Shown here piece by piece: positions 25,943 to 33,759 of a stretch of 64,000 bases of DNA (its first letter is position 1; every line of letters begins with the position of its first letter). The position numbers and the translations under genes are program-made. The notes beneath the pieces were generated by a model. That model ran no database searches. It had not been told where the DNA came from and was given only the letters and a program-made list of their open reading frames with translations. Origin of the DNA: Thermoproteota archaeon (GTDB taxonomy: Archaea; Thermoproteota; Nitrososphaeria; Nitrososphaerales; Nitrosopumilaceae); contig QQVN01000004.1 of assembly GCA_003352285.1 (NCBI GenBank), positions 62,001 through 126,000 on the forward strand, written 5' to 3'.

Positions 25943-26686
25943 TTATTTACCTCGAAACAACGTGCCCTCAAATTTCTTTCCATTTACGGCCTTGACTATT
26001 CTTTCAGGTTTGTTGCCATTTACAAAAAATACATCTAATCCAAATCCTGAAATTTTTGTTGCTTCCTGCACTTTTCTAGTCATGCCGCCTGTAACATCCA
26101 TTGAATTCTCTGTTATGGATAGTTTTTGATTTTTTACCTCATGAATTAATTTCTTAGATTTTAGGTCCGAATACAATCCATCCTCATTTAAAACAAAAAT
26201 ACTTAATCTTGGTTTTAGTATTTTTGCAAAGATCGTCATAATTTTATCACCTGACAAAATGAATGATTTTTTATTCCCGTACCATAACGCATCACCAAAT
26301 GTTACTGGAATAAGATTGGATTTAGAAATTTTTTCAATCTCATGAATCTTTTTGGATATTGGTTTATTGCCAAACATAAAATCTGTTGGAGGGATTGAAT
26401 ATGGATTTAATTTATTTTTTAAAAATGAGTCAAGTATAATCTTGTCTAATTCAATCATTGAATTTTTTACTATTGAAACACCTCTGGGACTGTAAGATGC
26501 CGGCTTTGTGTGCATATCGAATTTGACTGACCAGTAATGCCCAAACGAACCTCCGCCATGAACTACGATTATTGGCTCATGAATTTTTTTGATATTTTTT
26601 ATGATCTTATCTATTACTTTTGGTTTAGGGGAAAGAGGTTTTTCTTTATTAGTGATAATTGAACCGCCTAGCTTTATCAGGATCAT
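25943..26686 (-). CDS. ipk: isopentenyl phosphate kinase
   Basis: Phosphorylates isopentenyl phosphate to IPP, the last step of the archaeal alternative mevalonate route. The 247 residues belong to the amino-acid-kinase fold: start MILIKLGGSIITNK, and VHGGGSFGHYW, whose His is the IPK-specific phosphate-binding residue. ILSGDKIM and LNEDGLYSD complete the ATP site. It lies between mevalonate kinase and the IDI-like gene. The missing step between mevalonate phosphate and isopentenyl phosphate is not encoded in this window. Confidence 0.95.
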   Translation of the reverse strand: MILIKLGGSIITNKEKPLSPKPKVIDKIIKNIKKIHEPIIVVHGGGSFGHYWSVKFDMHTKPASYSPRGVSIVKNSMIELDKIILDSFLKNKLNPYSIPPTDFMFGNKPISKKIHEIEKISKSNLIPVTFGDALWYGNKKSFILSGDKIMTIFAKILKPRLSIFVLNEDGLYSDLKSKKLIHEVKNQKLSITENSMDVTGGMTRKVQEATKISGFGLDVFFVNGNKPERIVKAVNGKKFEGTLFRGK

Positions 26687-26709
26687 GTATGTTTGAACAA
26701 AATAGGGAA

Positions 26710-27654
26710 TTAAAAAGTATTCAATCCTTCAACCCCAATTTTTGTAGTAAAGCATTCGTATTTTTCTTGCTTTAAATTTTGTAGGGTTTCATTGATATTA
26801 GAATCATTTACCAATGCAATAATGCATCCCCCGCCTCCTGCTCCAGTGATTTTTGCTCCAAATGATGATCTCTCTGCAATTGCAATCATTGCTTGTAGTT
26901 TTTCATTTGATACTCCGATCTTTTCTAAATACATTTGATTTTCATTCATACATTTTCCAAGACTCACAATGTCATTATTCATAATTGACTCCTGTGCTTT
27001 TTGAATTAGTTTTGATTCTTGATTACACAGCTCTGAAAATTCAACATTATTTTTTTTCCTAAATTCATTTACTTTTGTTACAACTTTACTTGTTGAATGA
27101 ATGATCGTTGAGTTGGCAATTACTAGACTAAAACTAATTTTTGATTTAATAGGGTGAAATTCGCCCATATCATACTCTATAATTCCTCCATGTGCGCTGA
27201 TTGTGGTATCTGCTCCTGATGCTCTTTCAAATACAGTTTTTTCTGCATCTATAGATAGCTGAACGATTTTCTCTTTTGAAAGTTTTGAGAAAAGTGCAGA
27301 AATCGAACCTGCTGCTGCAACACAGCATGCAGAGGATGAACCCAATCCTACCCCTGATGGTATTTCTGAATTAATTTCGATACTTATTCCTGCATTGTGA
27401 TTAAATTCTTCCATCATCTTCTTTGCTATGAAAATAAACGGCTTAAACGATGATTTGATTTTCGAAATAGGCTCTGAAGAGTTAACTGAAATTTGTCCTA
27501 AATCTGATTTTACGATTATCTTTTTATCACTAATTATTTCGGAAGAAACTGTCACTCGCTTATCTATGGAGCATAATATTGCTTTTGTTCCATGTACGAC
27601 AAAATGTTCTCCAAAAAGAATGACTTTTCCTGGGGCTGAAGCTGTTGATTTCAA
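26710..27654 (-). CDS. mvk: mevalonate kinase
   Basis: Phosphorylates mevalonate, committing it to isoprenoid synthesis. The 314-residue GHMP kinase shows APGKVILFGEHFVVHG at the N-terminus, the ATP loop SGVGLGSSSACCVAA, and ITGAGGGGCIIAL near the C-terminus. The catalytic Asp lies in ASGADTTISAHGG. The start is TTG at 27654, sharing TTGA with the stop of the MEMO gene; such coupling recurs in this operon. Length matches archaeal enzymes. Confidence 0.95.
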   Translation of the reverse strand: MKSTASAPGKVILFGEHFVVHGTKAILCSIDKRVTVSSEIISDKKIIVKSDLGQISVNSSEPISKIKSSFKPFIFIAKKMMEEFNHNAGISIEINSEIPSGVGLGSSSACCVAAAGSISALFSKLSKEKIVQLSIDAEKTVFERASGADTTISAHGGIIEYDMGEFHPIKSKISFSLVIANSTIIHSTSKVVTKVNEFRKKNNVEFSELCNQESKLIQKAQESIMNNDIVSLGKCMNENQMYLEKIGVSNEKLQAMIAIAERSSFGAKITGAGGGGCIIALVNDSNINETLQNLKQEKYECFTTKIGVEGLNTF

Positions 27655-28487
27655 GAAAAAACTATCGACCCATATCCTACTACAGAACTCTTTTCTCCAG
27701 TGATATCTCCACTTGTTGCATATTTTAGAAGTTTTCCCTCTTTTGCACCTAGTTCCTTAGATGCCTGCATTGTTGCAGCAATAGCACCATAGCCACATGC
27801 ACTAACTTGTTTTTCTTCTAAAACTTTGTAGAATTCATCAATATCCAATCTCAAAATTGGCTCGATTAGTGCTTTATCTTGTTTGTATGCAACATCATTT
27901 GGCTCGTAGTGAGTAAAATCTGATGAACCAACAATCATGACTTTATTTTCTTTTGAAATTTTTGCAACTGCTTTTCCCAACGCCACTGTTGTTTTTTTCG
28001 TTTGATCAATTAATGATATTGGTAATATCTTAAATGAATTTTGAAATGTTTCTTGCAACATTGGAATCTGTACTTCAATACTGTGCTCTTTTGTATGTGA
28101 AAACAAATCCAACTCAACAAAATTTGTTTCATTAACTAGTTCATCAGCCAATTTGGAATCAACAATTACTTCTCCAAGAGGAGTTTCCCAGGTACATTCT
28201 TTGATGGATGATACATTGCAACCAAGTCCCCAATGATTGGGTCCAATTATGATAAATGTTTCATATTGATTTGCTGATATTTCATAAACTGAATGACATG
28301 CAATTGGTCCAGAATACATGAATCCAGCATGGGGACAAATCATACCGATTATGTTTTTTGATAATGAACTTGGCGGTAAGTTTTTTGGTCCATAGGAATG
28401 CAGAAAGCAATCATGAATGGATTTTTTTAATTGATTTTTTTCGCCGGCGTAGAACATTCCGGCTACTGCCGGTGTTCTAACTTGCAT
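27651..28487 (-). CDS. MEMO1 family protein
   Basis: A 278-residue protein of the MEMO fold, related to extradiol dioxygenases. It begins VRTPAVAGMFYAG and contains CPHAGFMYSGPIA, IIGPNHWG, HTKEHSIEVQIPML and VGSSDFTHYEP; His and Asp residues at these places form the metal pocket in relatives. Biochemical role in archaea is not established, although it is regularly found next to AMMECR1 or mevalonate genes. Its ATG overlaps the rpsB stop (TGATG), and its own stop overlaps the mvk start. Confidence 0.9.
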   Translation of the reverse strand: MQVRTPAVAGMFYAGEKNQLKKSIHDCFLHSYGPKNLPPSSLSKNIIGMICPHAGFMYSGPIACHSVYEISANQYETFIIIGPNHWGLGCNVSSIKECTWETPLGEVIVDSKLADELVNETNFVELDLFSHTKEHSIEVQIPMLQETFQNSFKILPISLIDQTKKTTVALGKAVAKISKENKVMIVGSSDFTHYEPNDVAYKQDKALIEPILRLDIDEFYKVLEEKQVSACGYGAIAATMQASKELGAKEGKLLKYATSGDITGEKSSVVGYGSIVFS

Positions 28488-29110
28488 CAGTCTAAGGCCT
28501 CATCAGAAATTTTGGTCTCAAAGTCATCAATTTCATACTTCATTGATTCATCTTCTTTGAGCTCACCCTTTTCAATTAAAATTTCTCTTGCCAATAACCA
28601 GTATACTGTTGCAAGGGCTTTTCTACCTCTGTTGTTTGCAGGAATTACCAAATCCACTTTTGATGTGATATTGTCTGTGTTTGCTACTCCAATCACAGGA
28701 ATTCCTGCATTGGTAGCTTCTGTAATTGCCTGATCATCTACCTGTGGATCAGAAATTAACAATAATTTTGGTTCAATATAATATGGTAATGATGGATTTG
28801 TCAAAGTCCCTGGCATAAATCGTCCTAATTTTGCAGATGCTCCTGTCATTTCACAGAATTTTTCAATTGGCATATTGGCATACTCTCTTCCTGAACAAAC
28901 GATTACTTTGTCCACTCCAATTCTGTTAATGAATTTTGCAGCTGTCTTGATACGGTCTAATGAAATATCTAAATCAATCATGTAAAGGCCTTCAGGACTG
29001 GCTTTAGTGATGAAAGGTTTCATGAATTTGGTTTTAACCTGAGTTCCTACCCTGATTCCTGTGGATAGGATTTTCTTCTTAATATCTTCAGTTTCTGCTT
29101 GTTGACTCAT
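28487..29110 (-). CDS. rpsB: 30S ribosomal protein S2 (uS2)
   Basis: Small-subunit ribosomal protein; 207 residues. It has the uS2 core: VGTQVKTKFMKPFI, the FINRIGVDKVIVCSGREYA strand, FMPGTLTNP, LLISDPQVDDQAITEATNAGIPVIGVANTDN and the RGRKALATVYWLL helix. Archaeal length. It lies between enolase and MEMO, an order common in archaea (rpoN-eno-rpsB). Confidence 0.97.
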   Translation of the reverse strand: MSQQAETEDIKKKILSTGIRVGTQVKTKFMKPFITKASPEGLYMIDLDISLDRIKTAAKFINRIGVDKVIVCSGREYANMPIEKFCEMTGASAKLGRFMPGTLTNPSLPYYIEPKLLLISDPQVDDQAITEATNAGIPVIGVANTDNITSKVDLVIPANNRGRKALATVYWLLAREILIEKGELKEDESMKYEIDDFETKISDEALD

Positions 29111-29118
29111 ATCGATTT

Positions 29119-30357
29119 TTAAATTTCAGCCATACCGCGTATTAAATCATGCTCTGATAATCTAATTAATTCATTGAGTTTTGATACCCTTTCACCACCT
29201 ACGACACCTACTTTGAGCATCTTTGACTTGGTAGCGATACCTATATGGGAAATCTGACTATCTGTAGATTCGCCTGATCGATGTGAAGTGATTAATCTAA
29301 TGTTATTATCATTTGCCTCCTTTGCAAATTCTAGTGCATCATAAAGACTTCCTGCCTGATTAACTTTGAGAATAGCTGCATTGCAAGCTTTTTTCTCAAT
29401 AGCCTTTTGTAAAATTGATTTGTTAGTTACTGTTAGATCATCACCAGTGACAAGTGTATTTGGAAATCTTTTAGTAATTTCTGACATATCATCAAAAGCT
29501 TCTTCATGTACAGCATCTTCTGCGTAAATTAATTTGTATTTTTTAATTATATCTGAAACAAATTCAATTTGTTCTCCGGCAGAATTTTCAAATCCTGACC
29601 TATCATAAACATACTTATTTTTTTCTTCTTTCCATTGAGTGGATGATGCAAAATCTACTCCTAGGGATACTTCTTTGCCTAAAGTAAATCCTAAATTTTC
29701 ACATGCTTTTGCAGACACCTCTAAAGCTTTATCATTATTCATCTTTGGTGCCCAACCACCTTCATCACCTCTACCGTTTGTAAAACCAGGATCTTCTTTC
29801 TGCAAAATATTTCTCAATTCTTTATGAACTGCCAAATTAGTATCGATGGATTCTCTTATTGATTTTGCACCTGTCGAGCAGATCAATATTTCTTGAATAT
29901 CTGGGGTTCCAGGACCTGCATGGGCTCCACCACCAAGTATGTTTCCTAATGGAAATGGAAATTTTAACTCAGTCTTGTCCGCTAGTATCTTGTAGAGTGG
30001 CAAGTCAGATGCCTTTGCAGATGCATCCATTGACGCAATGGTTACTGCAAAAGCAGATGCACCTCCAATCTTGGAGTAATATTTTGAATCATCAATTGAA
30101 CGAATGGTGTCGTGAATGGATTTTAGATCTCCAGAGTCTAGCCCAATAAATTTTCGCTCATTAGAGTTTAGTACTTTTGCACTTTCTTCTGGTCCTCCAG
30201 TAGGGAAGCTCTGTGCTTCATACTTTCCAACACTTGCTCCAGATGGTGCGCATACTCTTCCTAAGATTTTATTATCTACAGTAATGTCTACCTCGATAGT
30301 TTTACTGCCTCTACTATTGTATAGTACTCTTGCCTTTAATGATGAAATTTTTGACAA
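29119..30357 (-). CDS. eno: enolase
   Basis: Interconverts 2-phosphoglycerate and phosphoenolpyruvate. The 412 residues show RGSKTIEVDI, GAHAGPGTPDIQEILI, GDEGGWAPKM, AEDAVHEEAFDD, GDDLTVTN, LKVNQAGSLYDALEFAK with the catalytic Lys, and SHRSGESTD. The start is TTG at 30357, one base after the rpoN stop, so the two are co-transcribed. Probably works in gluconeogenesis here, as expected for an autotroph (inference). Confidence 0.96.
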   Translation of the reverse strand: MSKISSLKARVLYNSRGSKTIEVDITVDNKILGRVCAPSGASVGKYEAQSFPTGGPEESAKVLNSNERKFIGLDSGDLKSIHDTIRSIDDSKYYSKIGGASAFAVTIASMDASAKASDLPLYKILADKTELKFPFPLGNILGGGAHAGPGTPDIQEILICSTGAKSIRESIDTNLAVHKELRNILQKEDPGFTNGRGDEGGWAPKMNNDKALEVSAKACENLGFTLGKEVSLGVDFASSTQWKEEKNKYVYDRSGFENSAGEQIEFVSDIIKKYKLIYAEDAVHEEAFDDMSEITKRFPNTLVTGDDLTVTNKSILQKAIEKKACNAAILKVNQAGSLYDALEFAKEANDNNIRLITSHRSGESTDSQISHIGIATKSKMLKVGVVGGERVSKLNELIRLSEHDLIRGMAEI

Positions 30358-30358
30358 G

Positions 30359-30595
30359 CTATTCTAACTCAGATTGAACTTCTTGGTGTCTTCTCTGAAT
30401 TGCTTCATAAAATGGAACAATCTGTTGAATTGTTTCCACTGAAGTTAGTAACATTCTTCTGCAGCAATATCTTTTGATATTCAAAGAATCAAGAACTTTG
30501 GCAGGATCTTCCCCTGATCTGATTTTAGTTTGATAATCATCAAATTTGTCAGCAATTAGATTTCCACAAGTAAAACATCTGACTGGAACTAACAT
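30359..30595 (-). CDS. rpoN: DNA-directed RNA polymerase subunit N (Rpb10)
   Basis: Small zinc-binding subunit of archaeal RNA polymerase, 78 residues. The N-terminal zinc site is [12 protein letters not shown] with CCRR later ([14 protein letters not shown]). A longer in-frame extension to 30670 would cross into the tRNA-Leu gene and lies upstream of the TATA box, so ATG 30595 is the start. That start is 27 bp from the centre of the shared TATA element (30618-30626). It heads the eno-rpsB-MEMO-mevalonate run. Confidence 0.95.
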   Translation of the reverse strand: MLVPVRCFTCGNLIADKFDDYQTKIRSGEDPAKVLDSLNIKRYCCRRMLLTSVETIQQIVPFYEAIQRRHQEVQSELE

Positions 30596-30617
30596 ATTTT
30601 CGAAAAGTAACCAAGGA

Positions 30618-30626
30618 TTATAAAAA
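30618..30626. promoter_or_regulatory. single TATA element between divergent rpoN and tRNA-Leu
   Basis: TTATAAAAA on the plus strand, TTTTTATAA on the minus. Its centre (30622) is 25 bp from the tRNA 5' end (30647) and 27 bp from the rpoN ATG (30595). Both are the normal archaeal TATA-to-start distance. No second TATA-like box is seen in the 51-bp gap. Confidence 0.6.
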
Positions 30627-30646
30627 CCCTGCATGAAAATTTCGTT

Positions 30647-30731
30647 GCGGGTGTCGCCCAGCCTGGCCAAAGGCGCTAGCTTGAGGGGCTAGTCTCTTAG
30701 GAGTTCGTGGGTTCAAATCCCATCGCCCGCA
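30647..30731 (+). tRNA. tRNA-Leu (GAG)
   Basis: Class II cloverleaf. The acceptor stem is GCGGGTG/CGCCCGC with discriminator A. The anticodon stem CTAGC/GCTAG carries loop TTGAGGG (anticodon GAG). A long variable arm (TCTCTTAGGAG) is followed by T-arm GTGGG-TTCAAAT-CCCAT. CCA is not encoded and no intron is seen. Confidence 0.96.
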
Positions 30732-30746
30732 TATTCATTATCAAAA

Positions 30747-31361
30747 TTATTTCTCGAGTTTTTTTATTGCATTAATTAAATCAGATCTTCGAATTTCTTC
30801 TGTAAGAGCTGCTCTTACATCTTCTACCAAAATTCTATTGACGTCCAGCTTCCTTCGTGTCTCTCTTACAATTTTATCATATGTAGCAAATGGATACAAA
30901 TTTTGATAAAGATCTTCCATAACTCCAAAAATTCTGATGGCTTCTTCTGGTTCTCCTTTGCGGATTTTATCGTACGTTAGTCTTTTTAATTCACCAACAC
31001 AATCAAGCAGACCAAGAATATATGATTCAGGATTGACTTTTAGTGTATCAATAGATGGTACAGGTTTTTTTTCAGCAATGGCAATTAATGCAAATGCCTC
31101 AACTAATTCCTGTTCTGGAATGATTATGTACCTTTGAAGTTCTCCCACTGCTTTTTTCTTTTGTGAGGTTAACAATGTATTTGCCTTTTTAGCTTTCTCC
31201 TTTGCAGATTTTAGATCTTGTTTGTGGACTGCAATAATGGCCTGACTTGATAAAATTACAACTTCTCTTGTATTTTTAATTAGAAATTCCCTTGCATCCT
31301 GAGTAACGGAAAAGCTTTTTGATATTTTGTCTAATGATGACTTGACATTTTTTAATGACAA
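30747..31361 (-). CDS. translin-family protein
   Basis: Helical nucleic-acid-binding protein of 204 residues. The archaeal translin pattern is visible: DAREFLIKNTREVVILSSQAIIAVHKQD near the N-terminus, YILGLLDCVGELKRLTYDKIRKGE, and LYPFATYDKIVRETRRKLDVNRILVEDVRAALTEEIRR at the end. Some translins form octameric RNA-binding or RNase assemblies with TRAX; whether catalytic acidic residues are present is unclear. The start is TTG at 31361, about 25 bp from a TTTATCTT box. It ends 15 bp past the tRNA-Leu 3' end on the facing strand. Confidence 0.87.
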   Translation of the reverse strand: MSLKNVKSSLDKISKSFSVTQDAREFLIKNTREVVILSSQAIIAVHKQDLKSAKEKAKKANTLLTSQKKKAVGELQRYIIIPEQELVEAFALIAIAEKKPVPSIDTLKVNPESYILGLLDCVGELKRLTYDKIRKGEPEEAIRIFGVMEDLYQNLYPFATYDKIVRETRRKLDVNRILVEDVRAALTEEIRRSDLINAIKKLEK

Positions 31362-31434
31362 TAATCATGGGTCAAGAAACCAAGATAAAGCCGTTTGCCA
31401 AAGCGCTTATTTTATGTTCTAGCTTAGGGTGTTT

Positions 31435-32082
31435 ATGGAAATTACAGTCGATCAAATGTATCAGATTGAAAATAACGGTCATGCTATGGGATTTTTGAAA
31501 AAATTTATGATGGAAAATGCTGGCGCATCTGCTGTAAGACGACTAGTAGAAAAATTTGGTGACGTACAATCTAAGAATATTTTGATCTTCGTTGGAATGG
31601 GAAATAACGGGGGTGACGGTCTTGTGATGGCAAGACATTTAGCTGGATATGGGGCAATTGTTACAGTTAGACTCCTTGGTACTCCGGAGAAAATTAAAAC
31701 TGAAGAAAGTAAATGGAATTGGTCAATTTTAGAGAAAATGCAATCTGTTCAATTACTTTATGGAGATGAATTAAATTTTAATTTCAAAACTGATATTATT
31801 ATTGATGGAATTCTCGGAACTGGTATTACCGGTTCTATAAGAGAACCTTATGCATCAGCCATTAATTTCATAAATAACTCAAACTCTTTCAAGCTAGCAG
31901 TGGATGTTCCATCAGGATTAGATCCACAAACCGGAGAAACTGCAAACGTTTTCGTAAAAGCTAACATGACAGTAACATTTCATAAAATGAAGCAAGGAAT
32001 TCCAAAAAGAAAAGATCTTACTGGAGAATTATTTGCTGAAAAAATTGGAATACCACCTGAAGCTGAGATTGGAGTATTATGA
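31435..32082 (+). CDS. nnrE: NAD(P)H-hydrate epimerase (YjeF N-terminal domain)
   Basis: Epimerises damaged R-NADHX/NADPHX so that it can be repaired. The chain is 215 residues. The YjeF_N hallmarks are MMENAGASAVRRL, FVGMGNNGGDGLVMARHL, DGILGTGITGSIREPYA and AVDVPSGLDPQTG. The fused dehydratase domain (NnrD) found in many prokaryotes is absent, so the partner must be encoded elsewhere. ATG 31435 fits a TTATTTTATG box centred near 31412. Its stop overlaps the next start (ATGA). Confidence 0.92.
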   Translation: MEITVDQMYQIENNGHAMGFLKKFMMENAGASAVRRLVEKFGDVQSKNILIFVGMGNNGGDGLVMARHLAGYGAIVTVRLLGTPEKIKTEESKWNWSILEKMQSVQLLYGDELNFNFKTDIIIDGILGTGITGSIREPYASAINFINNSNSFKLAVDVPSGLDPQTGETANVFVKANMTVTFHKMKQGIPKRKDLTGELFAEKIGIPPEAEIGVL

Positions 32083-32690
32083 TAGTCCATCAAATACAAG
32101 TTGGAAACATGCAAAATTTTTGTTATATTGTTACCGACGAAGAAACAAACGAATGCATTGTTATTGATCCCTCATGGGATCTTGAAAAAATTGAAGAGGT
32201 TGTTACCAGAAATGATCTGACTGTAAAGTACATTGTTAACACACATCATCATTTTGATCATACAATTGGGAATAAAGCAATGAGTGAATCTACTGGAGCA
32301 AAAATAATTCAACATGAAGCATCAACTTTAGATCATGACATATCTGTAAAAAATAATGAAAAAATAAAATTTGGTAAAAGTGAATTAACCGTAATTCATA
32401 CTCCTGGCCACTCAAAGGACAGTATTTGTCTAATTGGTGATGGGAAAATCTTTTCAGGTGATACTTTGTTTGTTGGAAATTGTGGTAGAGTCGATCTTCC
32501 TGGTGGTAGTGCACGTGAGTTATACCATAGCCTATTTGATATACTTCATAACTTAGATGATTCGCTCACTCTTTACTGCGGACATAATTATGGCTCATCT
32601 CCTACATCTACAATTGGTAAAGAAAAGAAAATGAATTTTGTAATGCAACCGAGATCTGAACAAGAATTTGTAGAAATGATGGGACAGTGA
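32079..32690 (+). CDS. metallo-beta-lactamase fold hydrolase, glyoxalase II-like
   Basis: Zinc hydrolase of 203 residues. The motifs are THHHFDH (HxHxDH, about residue 53), HTPGHSKDS, SGDTLFVGNCGR and CGHNYGS. The last two are typical of glyoxalase II and persulfide-dioxygenase-like enzymes, but the C-terminal helical domain is short. It therefore probably acts on a small thioester or persulfide; the substrate is unknown. Translationally coupled to nnrE by a 4-bp overlap, which suggests a metabolite-repair unit. Confidence 0.88.
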   Translation: MIVHQIQVGNMQNFCYIVTDEETNECIVIDPSWDLEKIEEVVTRNDLTVKYIVNTHHHFDHTIGNKAMSESTGAKIIQHEASTLDHDISVKNNEKIKFGKSELTVIHTPGHSKDSICLIGDGKIFSGDTLFVGNCGRVDLPGGSARELYHSLFDILHNLDDSLTLYCGHNYGSSPTSTIGKEKKMNFVMQPRSEQEFVEMMGQ

Positions 32691-32694
32691 TAAA

Positions 32695-33759
32695 GTGAAA
32701 GATATTGAATTTTTCGGAAATATAAAAAATTGTGAAAACTTTGTAAATGCTGTTAAAGAAAAGGACTTTTTATTTTCATTAGTGATTTCTTATACGTCTA
32801 CTAGTGAAATTCCTGGAATTACCATAGCTGGCTCTAATTCCGAACTTGTTAAATTCACCGCTCCAGCTGATGCAGAATTCCTTCATTATGGCTATTGCAA
32901 ATCAATTAAATCGATTCCAATGACTCCTGACGGAAAACCAACTCCTGCATTAATAACTAAATCCGCATTAGAATCAGCTAGCATACCGCTAGTAGTAATT
33001 AATGCTGGAAGTAAGGTTGAACCTCAATTACCATTTATTCAGACTGGTTTGAAGCCTGGAAATAATATCACACAAAACTTTGGGCTTGACGAGGAATCAT
33101 TTCTTCATGCAATTGATTATGGCAGAATTATTGGTCGTACTTTGGCATCTCTAACTGATTGTCTTGTTATAGGTGAAAGCCTACCTGGCGGGACCACTAC
33201 TGCATTAGCAGTAATGAGGGGTTTAGGAATTGATGCTAAGGTAAGTTCTAGTATTCCAAAAAACCCCGTTGAGCTAAAAAATCGTATAGTGACAAACGCA
33301 TTGAAGAAATTAGATAATGACGATCCCTTCAATGTAGTAAAAGCAGTTGGTGATCCTATGATTCCAACTGTCGCTGGGATGTTAAGCAGCGCATCAGAAA
33401 TTTCCAAAGTTCTACTTTCAGGTGGTACTCAAATGGCAGCTGTTCTAGCATTTGCAAAATCAATAGGTTACAAATCTGATAATGTAGCAATTGGAACTAC
33501 GTGTTACATTACAAATGACACAACTGCAAATTTTTTAGAAATAATTAAACAAATTGATGACATATCAATCTTAGTTGTTGATCCAAAACTTGAAAGATCA
33601 GAATTTCCAGGCCTGAAATCATTTTCTGAAGGATTCGCAAAGGAAGGCGCCGGTGCGGGAGGATCCTTAATTGCTGCAATGCTAAAGGCAGGACTTGATT
33701 CTGAAAAACTACTTCAATTAACTGAAAATCAGTATAAGAGAATTTTTACTTCACAGTAA
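32695..33759 (+). CDS. cobT: archaeal CobT-like nicotinate-nucleotide phosphoribosyltransferase
   Basis: Archaeal/cyanobacterial homologue of CobT that activates the lower-ligand base for cobalamin. The 354 residues show IAGSNSELVKFTAPADAEFL, VVINAGSKVEPQLPF, GESLPGGTTTALAV, LSGGTQMAAVLAFA and GAGAGGSLIAAM, the conserved pockets of this family. The start is GTG at 32695, 4 bp after the upstream gene. Ammonia-oxidizing archaea make cobalamin, which agrees with a role here; other cobalamin genes are not in the window. It overlaps the facing glmS by 14 bp. Confidence 0.87.
   Translation: MKDIEFFGNIKNCENFVNAVKEKDFLFSLVISYTSTSEIPGITIAGSNSELVKFTAPADAEFLHYGYCKSIKSIPMTPDGKPTPALITKSALESASIPLVVINAGSKVEPQLPFIQTGLKPGNNITQNFGLDEESFLHAIDYGRIIGRTLASLTDCLVIGESLPGGTTTALAVMRGLGIDAKVSSSIPKNPVELKNRIVTNALKKLDNDDPFNVVKAVGDPMIPTVAGMLSSASEISKVLLSGGTQMAAVLAFAKSIGYKSDNVAIGTTCYITNDTTANFLEIIKQIDDISILVVDPKLERSEFPGLKSFSEGFAKEGAGAGGSLIAAMLKAGLDSEKLLQLTENQYKRIFTSQ

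Noticed and set aside
25942-25983. Upstream start for the IDI-like protein
   Set aside because: It would overlap IPK by 41 bp and add residues not seen in the family; ATG 25941 fits the operon spacing.
30596-30670. Longer RpoN start with 25 extra residues
   Set aside because: The extension runs into the tRNA-Leu gene and upstream of the promoter; RpoN proteins begin close to the CxxC motif, as from ATG 30595.
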